From Exophiala sp. HKRS030 (taxonomy: Eukaryota; Ascomycota; Eurotiomycetes; Chaetothyriales; Herpotrichiellaceae), in NCBI GenBank assembly GCA_023897205.1, contig JAHWDD010000005.1:5325874-5389873 (forward strand): a stretch of 64,000 nucleotides of DNA, read 5' to 3'. The stretch's first letter is position 1, and every line of letters begins with the position of its first letter. The position numbers and the translations under genes are program-made. Below are positions 1 through 11,872 of this stretch, one piece after another. The notes under the pieces were generated by a model. It saw only the letters and a list, made by a program, of their open reading frames with translations, searched no databases and was not told where the DNA came from.

Positions 1-291
1 ACAATCTTGACCACGTTACTGTATCCTAAGGACGAGGAACTCGAGCTTCTACGACGACGGTACAATGCTCTGGGCGGATCCATGTTCTATCGCACAACTC
101 CAACTCAAGGCACTGCCGCCGAGGAGTCCACCAAAGGCCAGAAGGATGTTCAAAATCTTGTTCTGGAAGAGGGAGTTCAGATATTGAATAAGGAGCTGTA
201 CTCGACTGAGGCAGCCAAGAGAGCACAGCACTTGAATATTGGATCATTGACCAGTAACGACAACTATCTTATGCTGAGTGTCCCAGGTTGA
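1..291 (+). CDS. 3' end of an unidentified protein (partial)
   Basis: The frame is open from the first base of the window to a TGA at 289-291, so only about the last 96 residues are present and the start lies upstream of the window. The tail contains a basic stretch (LRRRYNALGG) and ends in NYLMLSVPG. It has no predicted membrane segment and no motif I recognise. It converges with the MFS transporter gene, with about 220 bp between the two stops. The even codon composition suggests real coding, but I cannot assign a function. Confidence 0.5.
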   Translation, partial: TILTTLLYPKDEELELLRRRYNALGGSMFYRTTPTQGTAAEESTKGQKDVQNLVLEEGVQILNKELYSTEAAKRAQHLNIGSLTSNDNYLMLSVPG

Positions 292-510
292 GCAGTCACA
301 GACACATGTGGATGAGTTGTTCCTAGTCCAGCCATGGCATAGTCTCCTCCTGGATTTATATATGATAAGCGGTCCTGGTGACAGGATAAAGGAGAAGAAG
401 AGGAATCGTTCTACCTGAAGGATCCTGCATTTGGCCGATGCCTGACCCAATGGTCACTGATTGTATAATGAATTTCCAGTCCAGTCCACCAGCTTGCTTG
501 TACAGTCGAT

Positions 511-2208
511 TCATTTGGCCGAAATCTCCTTGTCTTGTCGAGCGACTTCATCCCCTGAAGGCGAGGTTATCTCGTCAGTGTCCGACCCTGATTTCAGACT
601 TCTTGGACTCTCCACATCATCCGGTCCGTCTAGACTCTGCTGGCGGTTCCGGTTGTCACGAACCTCGAGCCAACGAATCAACAGGACATAACCAAGTAGA
701 ACGAAACCCAAAGTCGTTGCAGCTGTGAAACCTTTCTTGAATCTGGGTGCGTCTATTGTTCTCCACACCGTTAGTGTAAACCAGATGGACTGGCAATGAC
801 TAAAGGTATTGGACGCTGCGACAATAAAACCTCGCATTTCGTGGTCATGGGGAATCAGATCTGGGTACCAGGCAAAGTAAATTCCCGGTGTACCCACGCA
901 TGCCCACGAGATATAGTAGGCGAAAAACTTCGACCCGGTTGGAATGTCCCAAATGGCGATAAGAAGTGAACCAATGATGGTTGGAATCTGCATTGCAATC
1001 AAGACTGGCCACCTGCGCCCTCCCAGCAGTGGAGAGTCAGATATCGCCCCTGCTAACCACTGAACAACCAAGCCGATGGCGATCTGACCCGTTGGCCAAA
1101 CGTTGGCTTGATACACAGAGTGCTTTGTCGCTCTGAGGTAGATAGGGAATGCTGGTTGGTACAGGGGAGTGCTACCCTGTACGATAAAATACCCCAGAGG
1201 AAGCACCCAGAATTGCCATTGTTTGGCGATGCGAAAGATCTTGGTTTTATCCCATTTTGATGCTCCTAGGGGCGTCAGACCACTCGCGGCCAAGCGATCG
1301 CGAGCGAATTCCCGCTCCTTCTCCGTCAGGAAGAAAGCTCGAGTTGTTTCGGGGAAGTCTGGGTACATGAAGTATCCAATAAACGCGATAGGCAAGCTGA
1401 TGATGCCACAAACAATGTACAGCCATTGCCATCCTTCAATTCCGTATCTACCGTCAAGGCCACTGTATGCTCCAGCTTGGAGATAACCACTGAACATTTG
1501 TGCCATAGCCCCAGTGGAGTAGAAGATGACGGTTCTTTTCGCTCGCTCCTCCTTTGTGTACCAACTGGCAACAAGATAGATCATAACGGGAAAATATCCC
1601 GACTCAAAAAGACCAACCAGGAAACGTAAGGCATATAGCTGAGAGACATTGTTGATGGATGCACAGCAGAAGGTGCAGATGGACCACAAGACCTCCAAAG
1701 TCGGAAGACGAATCGAGGGTCGTACTTTCGTCACCAGAATCACTGCTGGGAGCTGACCAAGGACATACCCTGCCGTATAACAATTGTTTGCATATGTCAA
1801 CTGACTGCCATACATATGGAGAGCTTCTTTCATTCCCGACACGTAAGCGTTGTAGATGTTGGCTGCGTCCAAGTTTTTGGAGAAATATCTTCCAGGCATA
1901 ATTAGTCAGATGTCCAGTTGAAAGTCTACTCTAGGTGAGTAGATTGATATTGCTTACCCGAGTGACGCTGAAGTGAGTAGGAACAGATCCAGCTTGAACA
2001 AAAACCATTTCTCCTCCTTGGACTTGTCTGGGTCATCCCAAGCGTAGCGTTGGAACGCTCGCCAATAACGAAGTGAGGTGCCTTTGAATCCAGGTTTTTC
2101 CCATGGCTGAATGATTCGAGTGTCGACCGTCTGTCCAGGATCGCCGGAACCCAACGACTTTCCCGACAAAGGGACGGTTTGAACCTCATGGACTGACTTG
2201 TCTGCCAT
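511..2208 (-). CDS. MFS transporter, anion:cation symporter (Dal5/allantoate permease type)
   Basis: Two exons, 2208-1958 and 1888-511, are joined across a 69-nt GTAAGC...AG intron with a CTGACTAAT branch site. They encode about 542 residues, normal for the family. The cytosolic N-terminus carries WEKPGFKG, and the first helix runs through the splice into LGYFSKNLDAANIYNAYVSG, the signature of the ACS/Dal5 group. The signal-like stretch GLFESGYFPVMIYLVASWY and about twelve hydrophobic segments follow, then an acidic/serine-rich C-tail. Relatives import allantoate, nicotinate, pantothenate or similar organic anions by proton symport at the plasma membrane. The exact substrate cannot be read from sequence. 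The splice makes an unbroken, family-typical protein, so the gene looks functional. Confidence 0.88.
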
Positions 2209-3191
2209 GATTCAAGATATCTCCGACCGGCTTAGAATTCAGCAAACAATGTGACACGCAGCCAAACGTCTTCTTCTTTCAAGAGTATTCCGCTTCCTCT
2301 CACACCCTCCTCGTGCCTTTATAAGTTCAGCTCAAGGCTGTATTCATTACATGGCGCCATTCGTCTGTCACTTTTCATCATCCGAACGTGGGACTTATCG
2401 AGGATCCCTCTTTGCAAGTGCGAGAGGGAAAAATCCATTGTGGTTCTTGGCTTCCAGTCTTGCGGCGTGTTGGTAGCATAAAAAAGCGGTTCATCAATCA
2501 TGATCGCATTAACATGGAAGACTAGTAGTGGCAAATGCATAACAACTGGGGTCAGGCCACTCTAGCCAACGCAGTGCTGTGGACGATGCCATTTGGTCCT
2601 TTTAAATGGCTTCTTGGCTCTGGGCATTCGAGCATCTGGTCGTTATGTTGCGTTGCGTTGCAGAAAACTCGTATATCCAGACAACTTGGCTCTCTCTCAA
2701 GTAGCTTAGATCAACCTAGCGCCTAGTCACCCAGACACGCTAGAGGGTCTTGCGGGATCGAGGGAGGCTGGTATCCACATTTCAATACCACGACAATATC
2801 TTGATCGAGTTTCCAAGACCATCTATACACTCATCACGCGCCTTGCAATGCCGTATCTATGCTCAACGTGGATATTGTCGGCCGAATGTCGTCCGAATTG
2901 TGCTTGACGGGATAATTTAGCTGCTCCTGACAATTGAACGCGGCAACCGGCTTTGGCTCCTGATCTACTGGTGTGTCTAGAGCGCGATGGCGACATCCCA
3001 TGCTGATCTGACAACTTCAGCGTCCAATGCCTACTCTCCTTATTTGCGATAAGAAAGGTGGGATTTATAAACCTTCACGGAATTAGAAGACAATGCGGAA
3101 GCCCAAGAAACACTTGTCTACGCTTATTAGCAGCGACTTGTCGCCCAGCTTTTTCGCATATCGCCTGACTAACCCGGTGAGATAGTTCAAA
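2209..3191. other. Intergenic, divergent promoter region
   Basis: This gap of nearly 1 kb lies between the divergently transcribed MFS transporter and 2OG oxygenase genes, so it should contain both promoters. I see no convincing coding frame, RNA gene or repeat. Sharing a promoter region may mean shared regulation, but no specific operator is recognisable. Confidence 0.6.
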
Positions 3192-4348
3192 ATGGCGACT
3201 ACAGCTGTACAGACAATTCCAGCCGAGATCAGAACACCCATCATTGATCCTCAGAAGTATGATTATAGTCACTTAAAGCCATATGTCCATCCCCCAGAAA
3301 CAAAAGAGAATCTCCCTTGGTCTGAACTGGTCACTCTCGACCTCGAGGACTATGGCCGTCCCGGCGGGAAAGAGAGACTTGCCAAACAGTTGGAACATGC
3401 AGTTCACCACGTAGGCTTCTTCTATGTCAAGAATTATGGATTGACTCCGGAGCAAGTCGAGCAACAATTTACTATTGCAAAGAACTTCTTCGAATTGCCC
3501 GTCGAGGAAAAGGAGAAATATGAGGTCAATTATGCGGCAGCAGACTACAATGGATGGCGTCGACCTGCTGCGCCTCCAAAACCGTTCAGTGGCATAGAGA
3601 TGTACAATATTCCAAAGTTTACAAAGGACTTTGTGGGAAAATACGACCATCCAGATTTGATCAAGGCACATATTGACGACATTGAAGTCTTCTCTCGTGC
3701 GTTGCACAATAATGTGGTCTTGCCGCTCTTAAGACTTTTTGCAATTGTTCTGAAGCTACCCGACGAGGAATATCTGGTAAAACAACATACCTATGAAGAG
3801 AAAAGCGAGGACCATTACCGTTATATGATATATCACCCTAAAAGTGAGGAGGTCTGGAAAGCCGCTGAGTATGGTACAAAGTCTGGCCATACGGACCTGG
3901 GTACAGTCACTCTTTTGTTCCGTCAGCCCGTTGCAGGTTTGCAGATCCTCGGTGAAGACGGAAACTGGACCTGGGTATCTCCTCAACCGGGCACCATCAC
4001 TGTCAACCTGGCTGACACCATCTCACACTTGACTGGGGGCTGGCTGAAGAGTTCCGTTCATCGGGTCGTTGCTCCCCGAAGGATCAGCGCTCGTATAACC
4101 GCACGGGATTGCTTTACTTTGCTCGGCCTCACAATAAGACCAAACTACTTCCCATCACGGATTCCCCGGTATTGCAGGCGGCTGGAGTGAAGCCCCGGTT
4201 TGAGAAAGTTGTAACCATGGAGGAATGGGTCAAGGCCAAGCAAACGTTGCAACTGAACCCTGCAATTGCGGCAAAGAAGTACGCAGAGGCAGGAGATGGG
4301 ACTGTAGAAGTCCTTGCCGGATTCCGGGATCGCAAGTACAAGGCTTAG
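3192..4348 (+). CDS. 2OG-Fe(II) oxygenase, isopenicillin-N-synthase-like, with one frameshift
   Basis: A non-haem iron dioxygenase of the IPNS/flavonol synthase/GA-oxidase superfamily. The N-terminal DIOX_N-type part contains HHVGFFYVKNYGL. The double-stranded beta-helix core has SGHTDLGTVTLLF (first His and Asp ligands) and SSVHRVVAP (distal His). Directly after HRVVAP the frame is lost. At the CCCC run 4074-4077 one more C would give HRVVAPPKDQRSYNRTGLLYFARP, which is what the family shows, and the frame then stays open to the TAG at 4346-4348. The restored length is about 385 residues, typical for fungal members. Fungal homologues act on many small molecules, so the substrate is unknown. 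The divergent MFS neighbour suggests a small uptake/catabolic or secondary-metabolite pair. Whether the break is real or an assembly error is undecided. Confidence 0.75.
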
Positions 4349-4948
4349 TATCCTTTTGCACCCTCAAGAAGCTCGGTTAGTAGTTTGATATGCTAAGAAA
4401 ACCAAACCTCATCCGCGACAGAAACGTCTCCTGGACAAGCTGCGGACTAAACAGGTTATTTGCCGATATCACTGCACTTTCCGTAAGACCCATACATGTG
4501 ATTTCGACTCGGCTATCCAGTCGCGACGAAATAGCTCCGAATTCGGGTTGCATATAAATTGAGCGGTTGATCTCGCTAGAGGAGCAAGTGCAGATTGCGT
4601 GCTTCGTTCTTACACAGCCAACATGCTTCCGATTTCTGACACGGACTACTCCGTACACAGTTCCCGACGCAGCTATATATTCAGCCTTCGTGGTGCAATT
4701 GATCCCGAAATCCGAACGTGATTCTCGTGAGCGGAGAAAGTTGCAGCCTCGATCCAAACGAAGATGTGAGGTTCACTCATCACTGCCAGTAGCACTCTTT
4801 CCGGCGTCTAGACCTTAAGAGACAGCCCAAGATCTCGTCAAATTCGCTCTGCCCGCCCTGACCGCCCTGGCCGCTTTGCCCGCCCTCGGCCGGTAGTGAA
4901 TTGTGTTCGGCACGCTCCTCCACTAGAGACTTAGACCGTACTTTTGCT
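4349..4948. other. Spacer and possible far tail of HET relic
   Basis: There is no intact gene. On the minus strand 4800-4945 reads as a short open stretch with Gly-Gln repeats (GGQSGQGGQGGQS), then a stop. It may be the eroded end of the HET relic or chance low complexity. One copy of the 9-mer TACTCCGTA lies at 4647-4655. Confidence 0.4.
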
Positions 4949-6372
4949 TTACTGAGCACGCCATTTCATGTCAACCCCGTATCGAGCCTCCCGGGTATTG
5001 AAAATGTCCAGAGTGGAGATCCAAGCAATCCTGCAAGAATCTAAGGCTCCCCTCTCATGACAGATGTGAGTATTCGCTTGTACTATCGCCGGTCCTCGAG
5101 CCGAGTCTCGCGCTTCGGTGATAAAACCAACGAATCGAGTTCTTGCTGTCCCCATGATAGTTCTCGGCCCAGAGTCCGGCATCTCATCAACATGCCAGAG
5201 GAGATCCGCGGCATCTGCTCTTCCACAGTCCAGCGGCCCAAGCCAAACCCGATGTACTGGCAAATCGCTTGGTAATTCCAGCAATTGCGATCAAATTGTC
5301 TGTTGGCAAGGAGACATCGCGCCTCGTGTATTGTCTTACCAGATAACTTCAATAGTCGCACCAGTCATTTTCCCGCCAATTCGAGAGAGCCATGGGTCCT
5401 TTCGTCGAAGCAATTATATCTCGAGAGATTGTCGCTTCTTGATGTGAGCAGCCTATGAAAGAATCATGGAGGGCTGACCGAGAAGATGCACCAAGTTCGA
5501 AAAATCCTGGCTCATTGAGATTTATTTCAAATACTCGCACCAGCTCCGGGTAGCTCTCACATCGACGTCCTGAAAGACATTCCCACAAAGTCTGAGTTTC
5601 GCCAAAATACAATGTTCTTCAAGGCAACAACTGTTCTTGCAAACCCCACCCTCGCCCAGCAAGTGGTATTCGACCGACATGGCATCGCCAGAAATGAGGC
5701 TCGTACAGGTTTACGTGCGCCGAGGGGTTTTGAAGCAATGAGAGTTGGAACAAGACAACTAATGTGTGGAGTGAGCCGGTTGACAAAGATGCCATCCGAC
5801 GAATTCCGCAACGCTGAGAGATTGCAGACCGCACTCGAGTAAACTTCCATCATCGCCAAACCTCCAGCCAGCATGTCGATGCCGTCATCCTGGATAATGC
5901 AAAGCGAGTCAATCCAAATATACCGATGGCCAAGTGCGTGAACAACTTCGAAGGCATCCTGATAAACGCCAGGAACGCTTTCCCAAGCACAGGGTGTGGT
6001 GTATTTCGCGACCGCATCTCTGCTGAGTTTCGGTGTCTGATCGCTCCAACGATGACTCAAAGTCGTGTAGACTAGGCGCGGGTGGATCGTATTTGTGTCC
6101 ACTAGAGCAAATTTGGCTGGGGACTCGGCCGGGCCAATATCCATAAGCCGTGTCGGAATGTGCATATATTCCTTGTTGTAGCAACCGTGGTGTTCTAGAA
6201 GGCACTCTGAGAGCCAGGTTCGCATTTTCTTCAGCGCTTTCTCATCCCCAGTGTACTGTGGCAAGTCAGATTCGGGCACGAATTTACCTTGAGATGGAAA
6301 GTTGCTGCATTCAACCAGTGCAGAGAATCGCGTCAATTCGGTATTTCTGTAATTCTTATCGCTGCATATCAC
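4949..6372 (-). pseudogene. Heterokaryon-incompatibility (HET) domain gene, decayed
   Basis: The 5' part (6372 to about 5740) has the HET blocks: YTTLSHRWSD, VPGVYQDAFEVVHALGHRYIWIDSLCIIQDD and MMEVYSSAVCNLSAL. Around 5710-5740 the frame shifts, and the continuation (VNLYEPHFWR...GWGLQEQLLP) is in another frame. It meets an in-frame TGA at 5619-5621 exactly where HET proteins have the LQERLL-P-RTLHF block, then goes on with RTLYFGETQTLWEC. Further pieces (LLWHVDEMPDSGP) lie in other frames down to about 4949. Intact HET proteins trigger cell death after fusion of unlike strains. This copy cannot make one. Confidence 0.85.
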
Positions 6373-7236
6373 ATTGATGGTTCCAAGTTTGGCCTCGGAA
6401 CTTGTTTGGATTATGAGATAACGTCCTTCCAGAGCGTTTAAGCTCTGTCCGAATTCCTGGCAAATTCAAGGTAACCACTTGATCTGATGCTTTCATTAGC
6501 ACCGAATGCTAATCAGTAACAGATATAACATCCGCTTTCGGTTGCGGACAGGATGTCTTGAAGCGGTGATGCTTCATATTCTCGTACTGGTTGATCGATT
6601 GTTTTCTTCTCGAGCGCCAGGCGGACCCCTATGCTGCAGGTTTCGCAGAGCATCCTGTCTGTGCTTATAACCAAGCTGAGGGCGGGACGAGCCGTATAGT
6701 AAATTCCGTTGCATATGACCGTCTCTGTTCAAGGATTAGGTTCTCGAAACCATCCGTTCTAGCGCTTAGCAGCGATCTCTGAGGATACTGGCTACGCTCA
6801 GTCACTCGCCCATTCAGGCAACGAGAATCCCAGTAGTAGGAGAGTCGCCCAGAAAGTGGACATTCTGTGGGAGTACCTGGTCAATGGACAACACGGCTCA
6901 AGGATGTCGAATAGAGAGTAGAGACATTAAGCGAGGAAACCATTCCTAGAGCTCAGGAAAGGAATCCATCAAAAGTGGTGGCACTGACCATCAAAGTCGG
7001 CGGGTGGTTTCCTTGTAGCTTGGGTTGAACTGTAGTCTGTAGAGACAACCCAGCCCTGTGCGGGCAAAATAAGGCTGCCGTCATCCGAGGATCTTCCGCT
7101 TCCGCGTCATCCCACTTCTTATGCAAAAGCCAACGTCGGTTTCACTCCCAATCACAAACCACGACCTTCCTTTTGATCACTTTCAATTGCGATAGTAGAG
7201 AGCTCCTCCTATCGCCAAACTAGAATAACATACAAC
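6373..7236. other. Intergenic, ARPC1 upstream region
   Basis: I see no supported gene. The right part should hold the ARPC1 promoter and leader. Pyrimidine-rich leader-like sequence precedes the ATG at 7237. The left part may include eroded HET upstream sequence that I could not recognise. Confidence 0.5.
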
Positions 7237-8380
7237 ATGTCTGGCCCCGAAGTCTTCCACCTTTTCCACGATCCCATCGCCGACCACTCCTTCTCGGCAG
7301 ACCATCAAACATTGGCCGTCGCACGAGACAATAATGTCGAACTTTACCAGAAGTCCGGCTCGAAATATGTCCTAGGCGACGAACTCAAGGGCCATGACAA
7401 AACCGTCACGAGTGTTGACGTAGCCCCAAACAGTGGTTTGATCGTTAGCTGTTCGCAAGGTACGCCAAACTCTCTGATAACTTTGCCAGTAAATTCCGTG
7501 TACTGAAATGGCACCAGATCGAAATGCCTATGTCTGGGAACCCTCACCTACAGGCTGGAAGCCTACGCTGGTTCTCCTCCGCATCAACCGCGCAGCGACA
7601 TTCGTGCGCTGGTCTCCGTCCGAGAAGAAATTCGCTGTTGGATCCGGTGCCCGCTTGATCGCCGTATGCTATTTCGAGGAAGAGAATGACTGGTGGGTGT
7701 CGAAACATCTCAAGAAGCCGATTCGCAGCACAATCACGACACTGGCATGGCATCCCAACTCGGTACTTCTAGCGGCTGGGTCTACAGATTCGCATGCCAG
7801 GGTTTTCTCGGGATTCGTCAAGGGCATTGATGAAAGGCCCGAGGCAAGTGTCTGGGGCGAGCGCTTGCCTTTCAACACCGTTTGCGGAGAATACCTGAAC
7901 GAGTCGGCTGGCTGGATTCATGCCGTGTCGTTCTCACCTTCGGGAAACGCATTGGCATTCGCTGCTCACGATTCTAGCATCACCGTTGTCTATCCCAGTG
8001 GCCCGGACCAGGCACCGCGAGCGATTATCAATATCAGTACTCAGACTCTACCATTCACCAGCCTTATATGGAATGGAGAAGGAGAGATTCTTGCCGCAGG
8101 GTATGATTGTGAGGCCTTCCGATTCCGTGGTGGCGAGCAAGGTTGGGATTTGGCCGGACCAGTCGAGGCCAGAAGGGCAGGAGGTGCCGCAAGAGAGGAG
8201 TCTGCTTTGAACATGTTCAGGCAGATGGATCTCAAGGGAAAAACCAAGGACGACACAAAGTTGACTACTACGCATCAAAACACTATCAACACCATTCGTG
8301 TCTTTGAAGGTTCAGTAAATGGAGTGCGAAAGTTTAGTACTAGTGGTGTTGATGGGAGAGTAGTCATCTGGAACGCTTAG
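7237..8380 (+). CDS. ARC40: Arp2/3 complex subunit 1 (ARPC1, WD40)
   Basis: Two exons, 7237-7459 and 7518-8380, are joined over a 58-nt intron that splits an Asp codon (SCSQ-D-RNAYVW). They encode 361 residues, close to the usual 370-380. The N-terminus (EVFHLFHDPIADHSFSADH...VARDNNVELY) is the classic ARPC1 start, followed by the WD repeats of a beta-propeller, including ITTLAWHPNSVLLAAGSTDSHARVF and WIHAVSFSPSGNALAFAAHDS. The acidic/basic insert between late blades (ALNMFRQMDLKGK) is the ARPC1 feature that contacts actin and activators. The protein is part of the seven-subunit complex that nucleates branched actin for endocytic patches and polarised growth. No defects are visible. Confidence 0.95.
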
Positions 8381-8545
8381 ATATGCAGATGTTGATGGGC
8401 ATGATATGGTCACGTTGATGGCGGGCAAACTGACCAGAACTCAACTGTATAGACATTGATGAATGAGGGTATGATGCTGGCACTAGAGCCAATCTTCCCG
8501 ACTTATACTCTATCCGATACAAGAAGATCCTGCCCTTATCACGAC

Positions 8546-11500
8546 CTAATGGATAGACTCATCACCACTTGAATGGTAAGAGTCGCTTCCGATCTGGAGA
8601 GGATCACTCTTCGTACCAGCTGAATATTTGCCAATAAAGGTTGCGTGATCCTGCAGATGTATCAACTCATCCACTGTAGAGATAGTCCGGGGCTTTTGAT
8701 CAGACATTTCCTCCTGGATGTGAGGAGCATCGACACCTGAACTTTCAATCTCTGCCCGAAGGATGTGGTGATTTGTATCATCAGTATACTCGTCAATCTC
8801 GACGCTATCATCATCATTCATGTTGGTCTCTCGATCGAGAGCAATACTTGTAGCACTTATAGCACTTTCGTCACTGTTGAAACCACTTGTCTGCAGATGA
8901 TGCGCTGCGGCCTCACGAAATATTGCCCGCATTCGTATGAGAAACTCATCTTGCAGTCGTTTGAGCCAGTCTCTTAAAGCTGGGCCTTCCATCTGACTCT
9001 GTCTTGCCTGTTCTAATTGTTCTTTCAGATTGAGAAGCAACTTCCTCTTCCTCGCAACGGCCAAAGCTCTGGGATGGCTTCTGTGTGCTGCGAGACGTTC
9101 ATGCAGAGCTTGGCTGACCTTCGTCGCGGTTTCAACGACATTACTGGGCAGACCAACCACTCTAGCCAATACAAGCCCGTAGAAACGCTGCTCTTCAAGC
9201 CCGTCTAGAATTCGATATCGCATGTGCATTTTGGAGAAGTCCTCTGTCATGTCAACTGCTAGGTGAAGATTTACAACGCCAGCACGTTCGGCAAGAATAC
9301 GTGGTAAATCACGAAAATGTGTGACAAACCAGACGTAAGCTTTTGATTCGATCAGTGCTTCTGCGACTGCAATTGCAATTGCGAGACCATCCGTAGTACT
9401 TGTACCACGGCCGAGTTCATCGATTATTATGAGAGATTTCGATGTGACATTGTGAAGTATGAACGCTATCTCTCGCATTTCAGAAGAAAACGTGGAAACG
9501 TTGGCTTCGTTGGTGTCATCTGTAGAGATACGAGCAAAGATGCTCTGAAAAAGTGGAAAAGAAGCATAAGATGCTGGAACGAACGACCCCATTTGTGCCA
9601 TTATAGTTGTCAGTGCAATAGATCGAATGTATGTGGATTTTCCTGACATGTTACAGCCAGTGATTACCTGGAAACGGTTTTGACCTGTTGAATACACGTC
9701 GTTCGGTACAAACTTGTCATCCGGATGCACGCGTTCGTGGATAGGATGACGACCAGATTTGATGGCCAACGTATCTGTAAATTCAGGCTTAACATAATCA
9801 CCAGTGGTGACAAGATGTGCGAGCGTTGACAACAAATCAAGCATTGCGAGTGATTCGCTGATTTTGTATAGTGGTTGGATTTTGGTACGGACAGTTGAAA
9901 TGAGTTCTTGGATCGAACTGTCGGACAGACTTATGCATTCGTTGTGGGCATCCTTTATCTTCTGGTTGAATTTGATGAGCTCGAGCGTTTGACATTCAAG
10001 ATGCTTGTTACGCCTAAACCTATTGACAAAGATTTCAGGAATCATTGTTTCTTCGATTGAGTTCAGTGGGATACGAAGGTAATAATGTCGGGCAGAGTCG
10101 AATTTGAGTTCAAGGTTGACTTCTGTTGTATCTGTGAAAATTAGCCTTGCTGATGGCATTTCGACATGAGGTACTTCCCCTAAGCTCATTAACCATGACA
10201 AGAACGTCCTCGTTGATTTCTTTGTAGGTTTGGCGGGCCACATCCAGGAATTCATTGACGCCAGCCTAAGTCGTTAGCATACGTGGAGAAGACGGATAAC
10301 TGACCTACTCTGATGGCATAAACTCTCTGATTTCGCAGCTCGATGGGCTTGCTTGAGTATCCGACATCAGTGTTAAGGCAATACGTTATCAGATCCTCAA
10401 CCTCGATATAATTGACAGGATCGCAGAGCTGTAGATGATTAGTTAAATGGTCTGTGGATGATTATTGAGTCCTACCTGACGTATAATGTTGAGTTCTGCA
10501 CTCAAGGCACCAGTTAAAGCTTGGTAGATTGATTTTATGGAATCAACAAAGGTTTTCAACATCAGAACATGATTGACCGACTGCTCCATATGTTCAAAAT
10601 CCAACTTAGTAGGCAAGACCACAAGCTTCGACGATTAGCCATGACCATTCTTCCGGTCGAAGGAAACCAACCATTGCCAAAACACGATCAGTATCGACAA
10701 AAGATTTCAATGCTTGTTATTGTTAGCAAAATCTTCGCAATCAGGGGTTTTATACCAGCCCGCACGGCGAAGAACATGTCCGCCTTAGCTGACAATTCAG
10801 TAACAGCTTCATGGCGCATTTCGAGTTTGCCTCCATCGGTTGAAGGCTGAAGAATGTTGCTCCTGAGGATCCGAGCCCCCATCGGAGTAAGAGTTTGATT
10901 GAGAAAGCCGTACAGGTTTTCTTTCGATTTGACACTTTGAAGATTCTGGATCAATTCAAGGGACGAAATCGTCGACAGGTCTATCATCGTAGAGCCTTCC
11001 GAAGATTCATACTTGATCCTTAAGGACTGCGCGGCAAATGTCGTGCTGAGTCCGAGCTCGATATACTTGACAGCCTAGCAGGATTAGCGACAAGCATGAA
11101 CGTTTGCGCTGGGCGCTTACTGCCGAGAAGCAGCAGACAGCGAAATAGCTTCCAGACAGAGACATCTTCAATGATTCTAGATCATCAGGCAATGATAAGT
11201 GTGAGACGTATTCATATCCACTACTCTCAGACCAATATTTACGATCAATTGAGGTGATTTCGAGGTTCGGCTCAACTGCAACGAGGTTCTCCATGATGAT
11301 GGAAACGATTTTCGAATCAGCAGCAGTGGCCATGTAAAGAATTTCAGAAGGGCCAAAGACTTTGATTTTGTGACATGTTCGAGCGTAGGTTTGGGTATCG
11401 GTAAATTGACATAGAACCGCTTCCGAAGTAGATATATTGACAAATGAAATACCAACAGTAGGAGATATACCACGAGACTCGCTGATTGCACATATAATTT

Positions 11501-11648
11501 CGTTGTCGCCATAGCCAGTGGACGTCAAAGCTGTACGTGGACGCGTCGATCGGGTAGTAGTGGGCCTCGACGTAGGTGGTCTGGTCTTTATGCTACTCAC
11601 ACTGTTTGAGGAGGTAGTGACGCTCGACCTAGATCTCGAGGCCATCAT
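8546..11648 (-). CDS. MSH4: Meiotic MutS homologue MSH4
   Basis: Seven exons on the minus strand: 11648-11121, 11074-10756, 10712-10672, 10625-10476, 10428-10309, 10265-10175 and 10131-8546. The introns are only 43-47 nt, and all phases fit, giving 944 residues. MutS domains run in order: connector/core (MRHEAVTELSAKADMFFAVR), clamp region with VARQTYKEINEDVL and LELKFDSARHYYLRI, then the ATPase with Walker A GCNMSGKST (about 575-582), LIIIDELGRGTST (Walker B and signature) and VTHFRDLP. No N-terminal mismatch-recognition domain is seen, as expected for MSH4. With MSH5 it forms a clamp that stabilises Holliday junctions and promotes crossovers. The Ser-rich head and acidic tail are low-complexity extensions. 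It starts 224 bp from divergent RSA4. The 43-nt intron at 10174-10132 hides what could be mistaken for a frameshift. Confidence 0.93.
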
Positions 11649-11872
11649 GACTATAATATCATTGACTTGGGGTCGAGGGAATTCAACGTATCCTTGGAGG
11701 TCGTTAGAAGGTTATCGCCGTCGGAAGAAAATTATGAGGGAGATGTGGTGGCAGGTACGACCTCAAAAGTTTGCCGAAGTTCTTCCGCTTTGCGGGGAGG
11801 CGATCAGTAAATTTTCCAAAAGTCCATGATATTGCAGCCTACAGAGTAGAATCCCACAACGCAAGATATTCG
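11649..11872. promoter_or_regulatory. Shared MSH4/RSA4 divergent promoter
   Basis: Only 224 bp separate the start codons of the meiotic MSH4 gene and the ribosome-assembly gene RSA4, which point away from each other. Both promoters must lie here or extend into the other gene. I see no clear TATA box. Confidence 0.6.

Noticed and set aside
511..1899. Second exon of the transporter read as a complete 462-residue gene
   Set aside because: It would start inside the first helix; the splice from 1958 to 1888 restores the family N-terminus.
10131..10265. Apparent frameshift in MSH4 near the clamp domain
   Set aside because: A 43-nt GTACCT...CACAG intron with a GCTAAT branch site (10174-10132) keeps the frame and gives the family sequence.
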